39,664 nt of DNA from Paracoccaceae bacterium. GTDB lineage: Bacteria > Pseudomonadota > Alphaproteobacteria > Rhodobacterales > Rhodobacteraceae. The DNA is taken from contig JABURR010000040.1 of NCBI GenBank assembly GCA_014762635.1, positions 1-39,664 of the forward strand. Reading direction: 5' to 3'. A program made the position numbers and the translations under genes. Position 1 is the stretch's first letter. Every line of letters begins with the position of its first letter. The notes beneath the pieces are model-generated. The model was not told the origin of the DNA, searched no databases, and saw only the letters and a list, made by a program, of their open reading frames with translations. Below are positions 18,202-26,050 of this stretch, piece by piece.

Positions 18202-18651
18202 ATGCCGCCCACCACCCAATACGCCCTGATCATGCTTCTGGCCGGGGTCGGCATCCCGATCCTTGCCGCGCTGAACGCGGCGCTCGGCACGCGGATCGGT
18301 TCTCCGGTGGCCGCGGCGGCGGTGCTCTTCATGGTGGCCTTCGCCGTCACCTGCGTCGTTCTGATCGTTACGGGAACGGGCGGGCTGGGTCGGCTTGCGG
18401 GCGTGCCGAAGCACCTGTTCCTTGCCGGGGTGCTGGTGGCTTTCTACATCCTGTCGATCACCTTTGTCGCGCCGCGCTTCGGCGTCGGCAACGCGGTTTT
18501 CTTCGTGCTTCTGGGGCAGCTCGTCTCGGCCGCGCTGATCGATCATTTCGGATGGTTCGGGGCGCGAATCTCACCTCTGACGCTGACGCGCACGGCGGGG
18601 CTTTGCATCATGGCGCTGGGGGTCTTCGTCACCCAGCAGGGGCGTGGCTGA
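18202..18651 (+). CDS. DMT-type permease, DUF606 (YdcZ) family
   Basis: This 149-residue protein has five hydrophobic segments and the DUF606 pattern. It begins ALIMLLAGVGIPILAALNAALGTRIGSPVAAA, with the conserved asparagine and glycines, and has YILSITFVAPRFGVGNAVFF in the middle. Family members are half-size drug/metabolite transporters that probably work as dimers; the cargo is unknown. The ATG at 18202 follows GAGGTGCC; the longer frame from 18145 has no ribosome site. It is 85 nt after the YeeE/YedE gene on the same strand and could be co-transcribed. Confidence 0.85.
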   Translation: MPPTTQYALIMLLAGVGIPILAALNAALGTRIGSPVAAAAVLFMVAFAVTCVVLIVTGTGGLGRLAGVPKHLFLAGVLVAFYILSITFVAPRFGVGNAVFFVLLGQLVSAALIDHFGWFGARISPLTLTRTAGLCIMALGVFVTQQGRG

Positions 18652-18750
18652 AACGCCCCGGTTCCGGCCGGTTCTTGCCAAGCCTCACGGCGCAGGCTTC
18701 ACCTGCCCCGCCCGATCGGCTCTCATGGGCACATGAACGGAGGTCTTCCC

Positions 18751-19212
18751 ATGCGCCTTTTCGCCCTGATCCTGATGCTTGCCGCGCCGCTGGCCCACCC
18801 CGCGGCGGCGGGGCCCGACCGGCTGTCCTTCCTGATGGGCTCAAAGCACATCGATGCGCAGAGCGACTTCGAGGAAATCAATCCGGGCATCGTGCTGACA
18901 TGGGAGCCGCGCCTGACCTATTCGGTCGCGGCCTACCGCAACAGCTATGGCCGGGGCTCGGTGGCGTTTTCGCTGGGCTACCCGGTGTTCACGCGCAAGG
19001 ATCTGCAGATCGAGGCCTTCGGGGCGCTGGCCTATTACCCGATCGACGGGCGCCGCTTTGCTGTGCATTGGGGCGACGTAATCCCGCTGGGCGGCCTGCA
19101 GGCGCGCTACAAGAACGTCTTCATGCAGGCGATCCCCTCGGACGGGATCGAGGCCGACGCGATCTTCAGCTTCGGCCTGACCTTCGCGCTGGGGTCAGAG
19201 GGTGATGGCTGA
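18751..19212 (+). CDS. Small exported protein, probable beta-barrel
   Basis: The 153-residue precursor starts at an ATG behind a strong GGAGG site and has a clear signal peptide, MRLFALILMLAAPLAHPAAA. The mature part alternates short aromatic strands (GIVLTWEPRLTYSVAAYRN, GSVAFSLGYPVFT, QIEAFGALAYYP, AIFSFGLTFAL), the rhythm of a small outer-membrane beta-barrel. It ends close to a hydrophobic-aromatic strand. I cannot assign a family. Its 3' end overlaps the end of the convergent cupin gene by 18 bp. Confidence 0.75.
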   Translation: MRLFALILMLAAPLAHPAAAGPDRLSFLMGSKHIDAQSDFEEINPGIVLTWEPRLTYSVAAYRNSYGRGSVAFSLGYPVFTRKDLQIEAFGALAYYPIDGRRFAVHWGDVIPLGGLQARYKNVFMQAIPSDGIEADAIFSFGLTFALGSEGDG

Positions 19213-19665
19213 CGCCTCGTCGATCGGCGCGTCGATATTCGCCGGGGCCGAGAAGCGGTAATCCACCTCGCCGAAGCTGTTGCGCGCAAAGCCGTAGACG
19301 AAGGTCAGCCCCTCGGTCCCGGCCACCACGCCGTGCTCGGCCTCGGCCGGGATGTAGATCGCGACGCCCGGGGTGATCGGATGCGGCGTGCCCTCGATGG
19401 TTACGACGCCGTCCCCGGAGAGGCAGAAGTAGAATTCCTCGGGCGCATGGCGATGCGGCAGCAGGGTGCCATAGGCGCCGAATTCCGCAACCCCCAGCAC
19501 CAGCCCGGTCGAGGGCGTCCGGTCCCCGGAAATCAGCGTGCGCCACTGAACCGTGCCAAAGGCCGGATCGGTGCCGCCCTCAAGCGACAGAACGGCGCTG
19601 TCCACGGTAAAGGCCTGCGCGATCATCGCGGCGAAAGAGAGGGCTGCGGGCTCGGAATGGGGCAT
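19195..19665 (-). CDS. Cupin-domain protein
   Basis: The ATG at 19663-19665 with GAAAGG upstream gives 156 residues; a GTG ten codons earlier is also possible. The single cupin barrel is clear. The first metal motif is PHRHAPEEFYFCLSG, supplying His71, His73 and Glu77, and the second is PAEAEHGV with His111, so a metal site is intact. The C-terminal FVYGFARNSFGEVDYRF strand is characteristic of small sugar-isomerase-like or DMSP-lyase-like cupins. The protein is shorter than known DMSP lyases such as DddQ and I do not assign that activity. It overlaps the end of the exported-protein gene by 18 bp, tail to tail. Confidence 0.82.
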   Translation of the reverse strand: MPHSEPAALSFAAMIAQAFTVDSAVLSLEGGTDPAFGTVQWRTLISGDRTPSTGLVLGVAEFGAYGTLLPHRHAPEEFYFCLSGDGVVTIEGTPHPITPGVAIYIPAEAEHGVVAGTEGLTFVYGFARNSFGEVDYRFSAPANIDAPIDEASAITL

Positions 19666-19773
19666 GATCGCGCCTTTCGCAAACGGGGTTTCCACTTGCC
19701 GGGCACGCTAACATCGACGGTTTCCGACTCACTTTTCCACATGCGACCACGCGCTGTCGAAATCAGAGCACCT

Positions 19774-19798
19774 GATTGCGACGAAATAGGTCGCAATC
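19774..19798. terminator. Hairpin downstream of priA
   Basis: GATTGCGAC (19774-19782) and GTCGCAATC (19790-19798) form a perfect 9-bp stem with a 7-nt loop, beginning 5 nt after the priA stop on the minus strand. No U-tract follows, so it may be a weak terminator, or an operator for the cupin gene 109 nt further on. Confidence 0.45.
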
Positions 19799-19802
19799 GG
19801 AC

Positions 19803-21998
19803 CTAATAGAAACTCTGCGGGTCGATATCGATCTGCAGCCGCAGGTTTGCCGGAAGTCGGAACTGCCCTGCCCATTCGGTCAGCGCGGCCTGCAACGGCG
19901 CGGTCTTTTCCGCCTTCACCAGCAGCCTGACGCGATGGCGACCCCGGATCCGCGCGATTGGCGCGGGCGCAGGGCCGAAGACCTGCGCGCCGATCCTGCG
20001 CAGGGGCGCGTCGCGCCGCGCCATCTCGGCGCCAAGGTCGAAGACCGCCTGCACATCGGGCGAGGACAGCACGATCCCAGCCAGCCGCCCGAAGGGGGGC
20101 ACACCGGCATGACGCCGCTCCGCCGCCTCGGCCCGCCAGAAGCCTTCCTCATCCCCAGAAAGGATCGCCTTGATCACCGGATGCTCGGGCTGAAAGGTCT
20201 GCAACAGCGCCTCGCCGCGTTTCTCGGCCCGGCCCGCGCGGCCCGCCACCTGGCGCATGAGCTGAAACGTCCGCTCCGCCGCCCGCAGGTCAGAGCCTTG
20301 CAGCCCGAGGTCCGCGTCGATCACCCCCACCAGCGTCAGCAGCGGGAAGTTGTGCCCCTTGGCCACAAGCTGCGTGCCAATGATGATATCCGCCGCGCCC
20401 TTGGCGATCTCTTCGATCTGGGCCTTCAGGGCACGGGCCGATCCGAACAGGTCCGACGACAACACCGCCACCCGCGCCTCGGGGAAAAGGGCGGTGACCT
20501 CCTCGCCCAGCCGTTCCACCCCGGGGCCGACCGGGGCCAGACGATCCTCGGCATGGCACGAGGGGCATTCGGTTGGCATCGGCTTCGTCTCACCGCATTG
20601 GTGGCAGACGAGACGTTTCAGAAACCGGTGTTCCACCATCCGCGCATCGCAGTGGTCGCAGCCTATCTGGTGGCCGCAGGCCCGGCAGATCGTCACCGGC
20701 GCATAGCCACGACGGTTCAGGAACAAGAGCGCCTGTTCCCCTGCCTCCATCCTCTGACGCACCGCGCCAGCCAGGGTCTCGGAAATCCAGCGGTTCGACG
20801 GCAGCGTCTCCGACCGCATGTCGATGGCGCGCATCTCGGGCAGGATCGCCTCGCCGAAGCGCGAGGTCAGCGTCAGCTTGGCGTATTTCCCCGCCTCGGC
20901 ATTGACCCAGCTTTCCAGGCTGGGCGTGGCCGAGGCCAGCACCACCTGCGCCGAGGCGAAAGAGGCGCGCAGCACCGCCATGTCGCGTGCGCTGTAAAGC
21001 ACACCATCTTCCTGCTTGTAAGAGGTGTCGTGCTCTTCATCCACGACGATCAGGCCGAGGTCCCGGAACGGCAGGTAGAGCGCCGAGCGCGCGCCCACCA
21101 CCAGGGACGCGCCCCCCTCGCCCACCATGCGCCAGCAACGGCGGCGTTCGGTCAGGGTGACGCCGGAATGCCATTCAGCGGGGCGCGCGCCGAACCGGGC
21201 CTCGACCCGGGTCAGGAATTCGGCGGTCAGCGCGATCTCGGGCAGAAGCACCAGCGCCTGCCGCCCCTTGCGCAGGCATTCGGCCACGGCTTCAAGGTAG
21301 ACCTCGGTCTTGCCCGATCCGGTCACGCCCTGCAAAAGCGTGGTGCCATAGGCGCCCCCGGCCACGCCCGCGCGCAGGGTTTCGGCGGCGGCGGCCTGAT
21401 CCTCGGCCAGGGCTTTCGCGGCATGGTCCGGGTCGAGCCGCGGATAGGGCAGGTCGCGCGGCGTGTCTTCCTCGAGCACCGCGCCCTGCTTCACCAGCCC
21501 CTTGATGACCGAGGTGGTGACCCCCGCCATCTCGGCCAGTTCCCCCAGGGTAAAGGCCAGCCCGCCATAATCGCGCAGCACCTCCAGCACCCGGCGGCGG
21601 GCGTCGGTCATCCGGTCGGGCGTCCCATCGCCCAGCCGGTAGACCCGCCGCATCATGGGCGGATCGCCCAACCCCGGCGAGCGCGTCGCCAGCCGCAGCA
21701 TCGCGGGCATGGGCGTCAGCGTGTACTCGGCGGTGCGGGTCAGGAAAGCGCGCATGTCCTCGCGCATCGGCACCGCGTCCAACACGCGGATCACCGACCT
21801 GATCTTCGCCCGGTCGAAATCCCCCTGCCCCGGGCCCCAAACCACGCCGATCACCTTGCGCGGGCCCAGGGGCACCTCGACGAAAGCACCCAGGAAACAG
21901 CCGCCCTCGGGCGCCTTGTAATCAAGCAGGCGGTCCAGCGGCTGGGTCGTCAGCACCGCCACAAGGTCGCCCTCGTCGAAGAATGATCGCTCGGTCAT
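19803..21998 (-). CDS. priA: Primosomal helicase PriA
   Basis: PriA recognises abandoned replication forks and D-loops, unwinds the lagging strand and starts reassembly of the replisome. The 731-residue protein has an N-terminal DNA-binding domain ([20 protein letters not shown]) and the helicase Walker [19 protein letters not shown]. Walker B is [12 protein letters not shown]. Paired-cysteine zinc clusters insert between the helicase lobes ([30 protein letters not shown]). Lobe 2 ends with [23 protein letters not shown]. Length is typical. It diverges from tal with an 84-bp gap holding both promoters. Confidence 0.97.
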   Translation of the reverse strand: MTERSFFDEGDLVAVLTTQPLDRLLDYKAPEGGCFLGAFVEVPLGPRKVIGVVWGPGQGDFDRAKIRSVIRVLDAVPMREDMRAFLTRTAEYTLTPMPAMLRLATRSPGLGDPPMMRRVYRLGDGTPDRMTDARRRVLEVLRDYGGLAFTLGELAEMAGVTTSVIKGLVKQGAVLEEDTPRDLPYPRLDPDHAAKALAEDQAAAAETLRAGVAGGAYGTTLLQGVTGSGKTEVYLEAVAECLRKGRQALVLLPEIALTAEFLTRVEARFGARPAEWHSGVTLTERRRCWRMVGEGGASLVVGARSALYLPFRDLGLIVVDEEHDTSYKQEDGVLYSARDMAVLRASFASAQVVLASATPSLESWVNAEAGKYAKLTLTSRFGEAILPEMRAIDMRSETLPSNRWISETLAGAVRQRMEAGEQALLFLNRRGYAPVTICRACGHQIGCDHCDARMVEHRFLKRLVCHQCGETKPMPTECPSCHAEDRLAPVGPGVERLGEEVTALFPEARVAVLSSDLFGSARALKAQIEEIAKGAADIIIGTQLVAKGHNFPLLTLVGVIDADLGLQGSDLRAAERTFQLMRQVAGRAGRAEKRGEALLQTFQPEHPVIKAILSGDEEGFWRAEAAERRHAGVPPFGRLAGIVLSSPDVQAVFDLGAEMARRDAPLRRIGAQVFGPAPAPIARIRGRHRVRLLVKAEKTAPLQAALTEWAGQFRLPANLRLQIDIDPQSFY

Positions 21999-22082
21999 CG
22001 CGCGGCCTTTGGGGCTTTCCGGAATGGAAGCCTTCGGCTAAACACCGCGCCAGACAGCACTCGCAACTGCAGGATCCTTTCC

Positions 22083-22736
22083 ATGAAATTTTTCGTCGAT
22101 ACCGCCGATGTGGACGCCATTCGTGAACTCAACAGCCTGGGCATGGTCGACGGGGTGACGACCAACCCCTCCCTGATCATGAAATCCGGGCGGGACATCA
22201 AGGAGGTCACCAAGGAAATCTGCGACATGATCGACGGCCCCGTCAGCGCCGAGACCGTGGCGCTCGATGCCGAGGGCATGGTCGCCGAGGGCCGCGAACT
22301 GGCAAAGATCGCGCAGAACATCACCATCAAGGTGCCGCTGACCTGGGACGGGCTCAAGGCCTGCAAGGTCCTGAGTGACGAAGGTCGCATGGTCAACGTG
22401 ACGCTCTGCTTCTCGGCCAACCAGGCGCTGCTGGCGGCCAAGGCCGGGGCGACCTTCATCTCTCCGTTTATCGGGCGCCTTGACGACATCAACCTCGACG
22501 GGATGGACCTGATCGCCGACATCCGGCAGATCTACGACAATTACAGCTTCAAGACCGAGATCCTGGCCGCTTCGATCCGCACGGTAAACCACATGACCGA
22601 CGCCGCCAAGATCGGCGCAGATGTGGCAACTGCGCCACCAAACGTGATCAAGGCGATGGCAAATCACCCCCTGACCGACAAAGGTCTGGACGGATTCATG
22701 AAGGATTGGGCAAAAACGGGGCAGAAAATTCTCTGA
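22083..22736 (+). CDS. tal: Transaldolase, short TalC/MipB type
   Basis: This class I aldolase moves dihydroxyacetone units between sugar phosphates in the non-oxidative pentose phosphate pathway. The 217-residue protein is of the compact type, with [16 protein letters not shown], the GVTTNPSLI segment, and the Schiff-base lysine Lys83 in [41 protein letters not shown] and [11 protein letters not shown] follow. The related fructose-6-phosphate aldolases have the same fold; NCBI-style annotation usually calls this subtype transaldolase, which I follow. It lies 38 nt before the DUF484 gene and could be co-transcribed with it. Confidence 0.95.
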   Translation: MKFFVDTADVDAIRELNSLGMVDGVTTNPSLIMKSGRDIKEVTKEICDMIDGPVSAETVALDAEGMVAEGRELAKIAQNITIKVPLTWDGLKACKVLSDEGRMVNVTLCFSANQALLAAKAGATFISPFIGRLDDINLDGMDLIADIRQIYDNYSFKTEILAASIRTVNHMTDAAKIGADVATAPPNVIKAMANHPLTDKGLDGFMKDWAKTGQKIL

Positions 22737-22774
22737 ACCGGTGTATAGTCCGGTCGAGGCATAAAGAGGCAGGC

Positions 22775-23476
22775 ATGAGCAATACGGCACTGATCGCGGA
22801 TGACATCCGCGAAAAGCTTATTTCCGACCCGGCGGCAATCCTCGAGGATTCCGAGCTCATGCGTGCCCTCATCGCCGCGAACGAGCAGGCGATGGGCAAC
22901 AACATCATCGACCTGCGCGGCATCGCGATGGAAAAGCTCGAGGCCCGTCTCGACCAGCTGGAAGACACCCATCGCGGCGTGATCGCCGCCGCCTACGAGA
23001 ACCTCGCCGGAACCAACCAGGTGCAGCGCGCGGTGCTGCGCCTGCTGGAACCGCTCGAGTTCGAGGATTTCCTGCAAGAGCTTGACGGCGAGGTCGCCCA
23101 TATCCTGCGCGTGGACTGCGCCCGCCTGATCATCGAGACCGAGCAGGGCGACGACGCGATGGAAAAGCTGAGCGACGTGCTGCGCGTGGCCGAACCCGGT
23201 TTCATCAACGACTACGTCACGCTTGGCCGCAAGGTCAGCCCGCGCCGGGTGACCCTGCGCGTGGCCACGACCCCGCTTCCCGAGCTTTACGGCAAGCAGG
23301 CCGCGACGATCCGGTCCGAGGCCTGCCTGAAGCTCGATTTCGGCGAGGGGCAGCGCCCCGGCCTGCTGCTGCTGGGATCGGAAGATGCCGAGATGTTCCG
23401 CCCCAGCCACGGCACCGACCTGCTGGACTTCTTCGCGAGCGTCTTCGAACGGGCCATGCAGCGCTGGCTGAACTGA
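22775..23476 (+). CDS. DUF484 (YigA-like) protein
   Basis: DUF484 proteins are GAF-like-fold proteins of unknown function, commonly encoded right before xerC, as here. The ATG at 22775 behind AGAGGCAGG gives 233 residues, MSNTALIADDIREKL. An earlier ATG at 22706 lies inside tal and is rejected. An N-terminal helical part contains AILEDSELMRALIAANEQ and a coiled-coil-like RGIAMEKLEARLDQLED. The C-terminal half is mixed alpha/beta and ends with TDLLDFFASVFERAMQRWLN, the family's most conserved block. Its stop overlaps the possible upstream start of xerC, so the two are probably coupled. Confidence 0.9.
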   Translation: MSNTALIADDIREKLISDPAAILEDSELMRALIAANEQAMGNNIIDLRGIAMEKLEARLDQLEDTHRGVIAAAYENLAGTNQVQRAVLRLLEPLEFEDFLQELDGEVAHILRVDCARLIIETEQGDDAMEKLSDVLRVAEPGFINDYVTLGRKVSPRRVTLRVATTPLPELYGKQAATIRSEACLKLDFGEGQRPGLLLLGSEDAEMFRPSHGTDLLDFFASVFERAMQRWLN

Positions 23477-23493
23477 TCCTCATATCGCCCGCG

Positions 23494-24393
23494 ATGCGCG
23501 ACGCACTCGAGGGCTGGCTGGCCAGCCTGAAGGCGCTCGACGACGCGGCAGAGAACACGATCACCGCCTATCGCGCCGACCTGCTGGGCTACCTCGGCTT
23601 CCTGACCACCCATTACGGCGACAGCACCGGCATCGCGCCCCTGACCCGTGTCACCCTTTCCGACATCCGCGCCTGGATGGCGCATGAGCGCCGCCGCGGC
23701 GTCTCGGCCCGGTCGCTGGCGCGGTCGCTCTCGGCGGTGAAATCCTTCACCCGCTGGCTGGCCGAACGCGAGGGGTTCGACCCCACACCCGTGCTTTCGG
23801 CCCGCGCCCCGAAATTTCAGCGCAAGCTGCCGCGCCCGGTCCCCGAGGCCGCCGCCCGCGATCTGCTCGATACGGTCGAGATGCAGGCGCGCGAACCCTG
23901 GGTCGCGGCGCGCGACCTTGCGGTGGTCACCCTGCTCTGGGGCTGCGGCTTGCGGATCTCCGAGGCACTTGGCCTGACCGGCACGGATTATCCCCTGCCC
24001 GAGGTCATGCGCATCACCGGAAAGGGCGGCAAGGAACGCCTCGTCCCGGTGATCGGCCCGGCCCGTGACGCGGTGGCCCATTACGTCGCCCTGACCCCGT
24101 GGAAGCCCGAACCCAAAGCGCCGCTTTTTCGCGGCGTGCGCGGCGGCGCCCTTGGGCCCCGCCCGGTGCAAAAGGTGATGGAGGTCGCGCGGATGCAGCT
24201 TGGCCTGCCCTCGACCGCCACGCCTCACGCCCTGCGCCACAGCTTCGCCACGCATCTTCTGTCTGCCGGGGGCGATCTGCGTGCGATCCAGGAGCTGCTC
24301 GGCCATGCCTCGCTTTCCACCACCCAGGCCTATACCGCCGTCGATACGGATCGCTTGATGGAGGTCTATGACAAGACCCATCCGCGCGCCTGA
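23494..24393 (+). CDS. xerC: Tyrosine recombinase XerC
   Basis: XerC acts with XerD at dif to resolve chromosome dimers. The product (299 residues from ATG 23494) has the N-terminal SAM-like arm-binding domain (ALSAVKSFTRWL) and the full catalytic set: Arg154 in GLRISEALGL, Lys180 in GKGGKER, His245 and Arg248 in HALRHSFATH, His271 in LLGHASL, and Tyr280 in TTQAYTAVD. This ATG has no ribosome site. The frame continues seven codons upstream to a CTG at 23473-23475 that overlaps the DUF484 stop (CTGA), adding ILISPA; the true start may be there. The DUF484 neighbour supports XerC rather than a phage integrase. Confidence 0.94.
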   Translation: MRDALEGWLASLKALDDAAENTITAYRADLLGYLGFLTTHYGDSTGIAPLTRVTLSDIRAWMAHERRRGVSARSLARSLSAVKSFTRWLAEREGFDPTPVLSARAPKFQRKLPRPVPEAAARDLLDTVEMQAREPWVAARDLAVVTLLWGCGLRISEALGLTGTDYPLPEVMRITGKGGKERLVPVIGPARDAVAHYVALTPWKPEPKAPLFRGVRGGALGPRPVQKVMEVARMQLGLPSTATPHALRHSFATHLLSAGGDLRAIQELLGHASLSTTQAYTAVDTDRLMEVYDKTHPRA

Positions 24394-24440
24394 CGGCCCC
24401 AATATTTGCACCCCGACCCGATTTCCGCCATGACTCTCAC

Positions 24441-25136
24441 ATGACCCCACATCTGCGCGCCCTCTCTGTCCACCTCTTCACCGCCACCGGGGCGGTCTTC
24501 GCCATGCTCGCCCTGTTGGCCGCGGCGGATGAGAAATGGGGGCTGATGTTCCTCTGGCTGGTGGTGGCCTTCGCGGTCGACGGGATCGACGGCCCGCTGG
24601 CGCGGAAATATGACGTGAAAACCCACGCCGCCTATCTCGATGGCGTGCTGATGGACCTGATCATCGACTACCTGACCTATGTGTTCATCCCGGCCTACGC
24701 GCTGTTCGTGTCGGACCTGCTGCCGGGCTGGACCGGCTGGATCGCGATCATCGTGATCACCTTCACCAGCGTGATCTATTTCGCCGACACAAGGATGAAG
24801 ACACTCGACCATTCCTTCGCCGGGTTCCCCGGCTGCTGGAACATGGTGATCCTCGTCTTCTTCGCGCTCAGCCCGAATGTCTGGGTGATCCTGATCACGG
24901 TGATCGCCTTGTCGGCCGCGATGTTCACCCCGATCAAGTTCGTCCACCCGGTACGGACCGAGCGTTGGCGCGCCGTGACCCTGCCGATGGCGCTGGCCTG
25001 GACCTTCTTCGCGGGCTGGGCCGCCTGGGTCGATTTCCATCCCGAAAGCTGGGCGCATTGGGGGTTGTTGCTCACATCGGTCTACCTGATCTTCGCAGGC
25101 GCCGCGCAGCAACTCATCCACGGGCGCGACGGCTAG
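24441..25136 (+). CDS. pcs: Phosphatidylcholine synthase Pcs
   Basis: Pcs condenses CDP-diacylglycerol with choline in one step to make phosphatidylcholine, a route found mainly in bacteria that contact eukaryotes or take up choline. The 231-residue membrane protein has the CDP-alcohol phosphotransferase motif in the widened Pcs form DG-x2-AR-x12-G-x3-D-x3-D. The residues are Asp50-Gly51, Ala54-Arg55, Gly68, Asp72 and Asp76. Several membrane spans follow (WIAIIVITFTSVIYFAD, MVILVFFALSPNVWVILITV). The 12-residue spacing separates it from ordinary phosphatidylglycerophosphate or phosphatidylserine synthases. Its TAG stop shares the sequence CTAG with the stop of the opposing EamA gene. Confidence 0.93.
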   Translation: MTPHLRALSVHLFTATGAVFAMLALLAAADEKWGLMFLWLVVAFAVDGIDGPLARKYDVKTHAAYLDGVLMDLIIDYLTYVFIPAYALFVSDLLPGWTGWIAIIVITFTSVIYFADTRMKTLDHSFAGFPGCWNMVILVFFALSPNVWVILITVIALSAAMFTPIKFVHPVRTERWRAVTLPMALAWTFFAGWAAWVDFHPESWAHWGLLLTSVYLIFAGAAQQLIHGRDG

Positions 25137-25969
25137 AGCCGCGTCAGCGCCACGCCCGCCACGATCAGCAGCGCGGCCACGGCCTTGGCCCTATCCATCC
25201 GCTCACCGAAGATCAGCCAGCCGATCAGCACCGCGAACAGGATCGAGGTCTCGCGCAGCGCCGTGACCAGGGCCAGCGGCGCCACGGTCATGGCCCAGAC
25301 CGCGATCGCATAGGCCAGGTAGGAACAGGCGGCGGCAAAAAGCCCCCACCCCCAGGCCCGCGCCGGGGCGATCAGGATCGAGCGACCCCGCAGGAACAGG
25401 ATCGAGGGCGTGTAGAACAAGCCCGACAGGATCAGCAGCCAGCCCACATAGGCCACCGCGTCACCCGAAACCCGCGCGCCCAGACCATCCACCAGCGAAT
25501 AGCCCGCCGTGGCGCAGGCCGAGCCAAGCGCGAAGGGCAGCATCCGCCGCGACTCGCCATTCTGGAAAATCCCGCGTGCCATGAGGAAGATCCCCAGGCC
25601 CAGCACCAGCACGCCGGCAAGCTCTCCCCCCGCCAGCGGGTCGATGGCGAAGACGCCGGTCACCGCCAGAACGATCATCGGCGCAGTGCCGCGCGCGATG
25701 GGATAGACCCGGCTCAGGTCTCCCTGTTCATAGGCATAGGCCAGGAAAAGCTGGTAGGCGGTATGGATCAGCCCCGAGCCCAAGAGCCAGGGCCAGACCT
25801 CGGCCGCCGGGAAAGGCCGCGTGGTTACCACCACCGCGCCGATCGCGGCATGACCAAGCGAGAGGATCAGCATCCCTGTCTGCTTGTTCTGCCCGGTCTT
25901 GATCAGCGCGTTCCAGGACGCATGCAACAGCGCCGCCAGAAGCACGGCGAAGAAGACGCCAGAACTCAT
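25133..25969 (-). CDS. EamA/DMT family permease
   Basis: The ATG at 25967-25969 (MSSGVFFAVLLAALLHASWNALIK) gives 278 residues with about ten membrane spans in two EamA repeats. The second repeat holds the typical VTALRETSILFAVLIGWLIFGERM. Family members export or import metabolites and amino acids; the cargo is unknown. A frame extension of 13 codons upstream translates a palindromic element and is rejected. It lies 81 nt after ileS on the same strand, behind two hairpins, and converges on pcs with a 4-bp overlap. Confidence 0.88.
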   Translation of the reverse strand: MSSGVFFAVLLAALLHASWNALIKTGQNKQTGMLILSLGHAAIGAVVVTTRPFPAAEVWPWLLGSGLIHTAYQLFLAYAYEQGDLSRVYPIARGTAPMIVLAVTGVFAIDPLAGGELAGVLVLGLGIFLMARGIFQNGESRRMLPFALGSACATAGYSLVDGLGARVSGDAVAYVGWLLILSGLFYTPSILFLRGRSILIAPARAWGWGLFAAACSYLAYAIAVWAMTVAPLALVTALRETSILFAVLIGWLIFGERMDRAKAVAALLIVAGVALTRL

Positions 25970-25981
25970 CGCGGATGTCCC

Positions 25982-26030
25982 GCAAATTCCTTCAAAGGAA
26001 TTTGCCAAGGATTTTCAAAAATCCTTGGCA
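25982..26030. repeat. Two tandem AT-rich hairpins between ileS and the EamA gene
   Basis: The first stem is 10 bp, GCAAATTCCT/AGGAATTTGC (25982-26005), with a TCAA loop. The second is 13 bp, TGCCAAGGATTTT/AAAATCCTTGGCA (26003-26030), with a 2-nt formal loop. They share 3 bp, so both cannot be fully paired at once. They lie 20 nt after the ileS stop and 12 nt before the EamA ATG, and could terminate or attenuate readthrough. A shorter element with the same GATTTT/AAAATC heart occurs at 36321-36338. Confidence 0.7.
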
Positions 26031-26050
26031 CCGTTCCCTGTATCGCGTGC

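Noticed and set aside
19776-21986. 736-codon plus-strand open frame opposite priA
   Set aside because: It mirrors priA, with Arg/His/Gln-rich low-complexity sequence. priA has all its helicase and zinc motifs on the other strand.
23494-24393. Integrase of a mobile element
   Set aside because: The tyrosine recombinase sits beside DUF484 among housekeeping genes, has XerC length and motifs, and no attachment repeats or phage genes are near.
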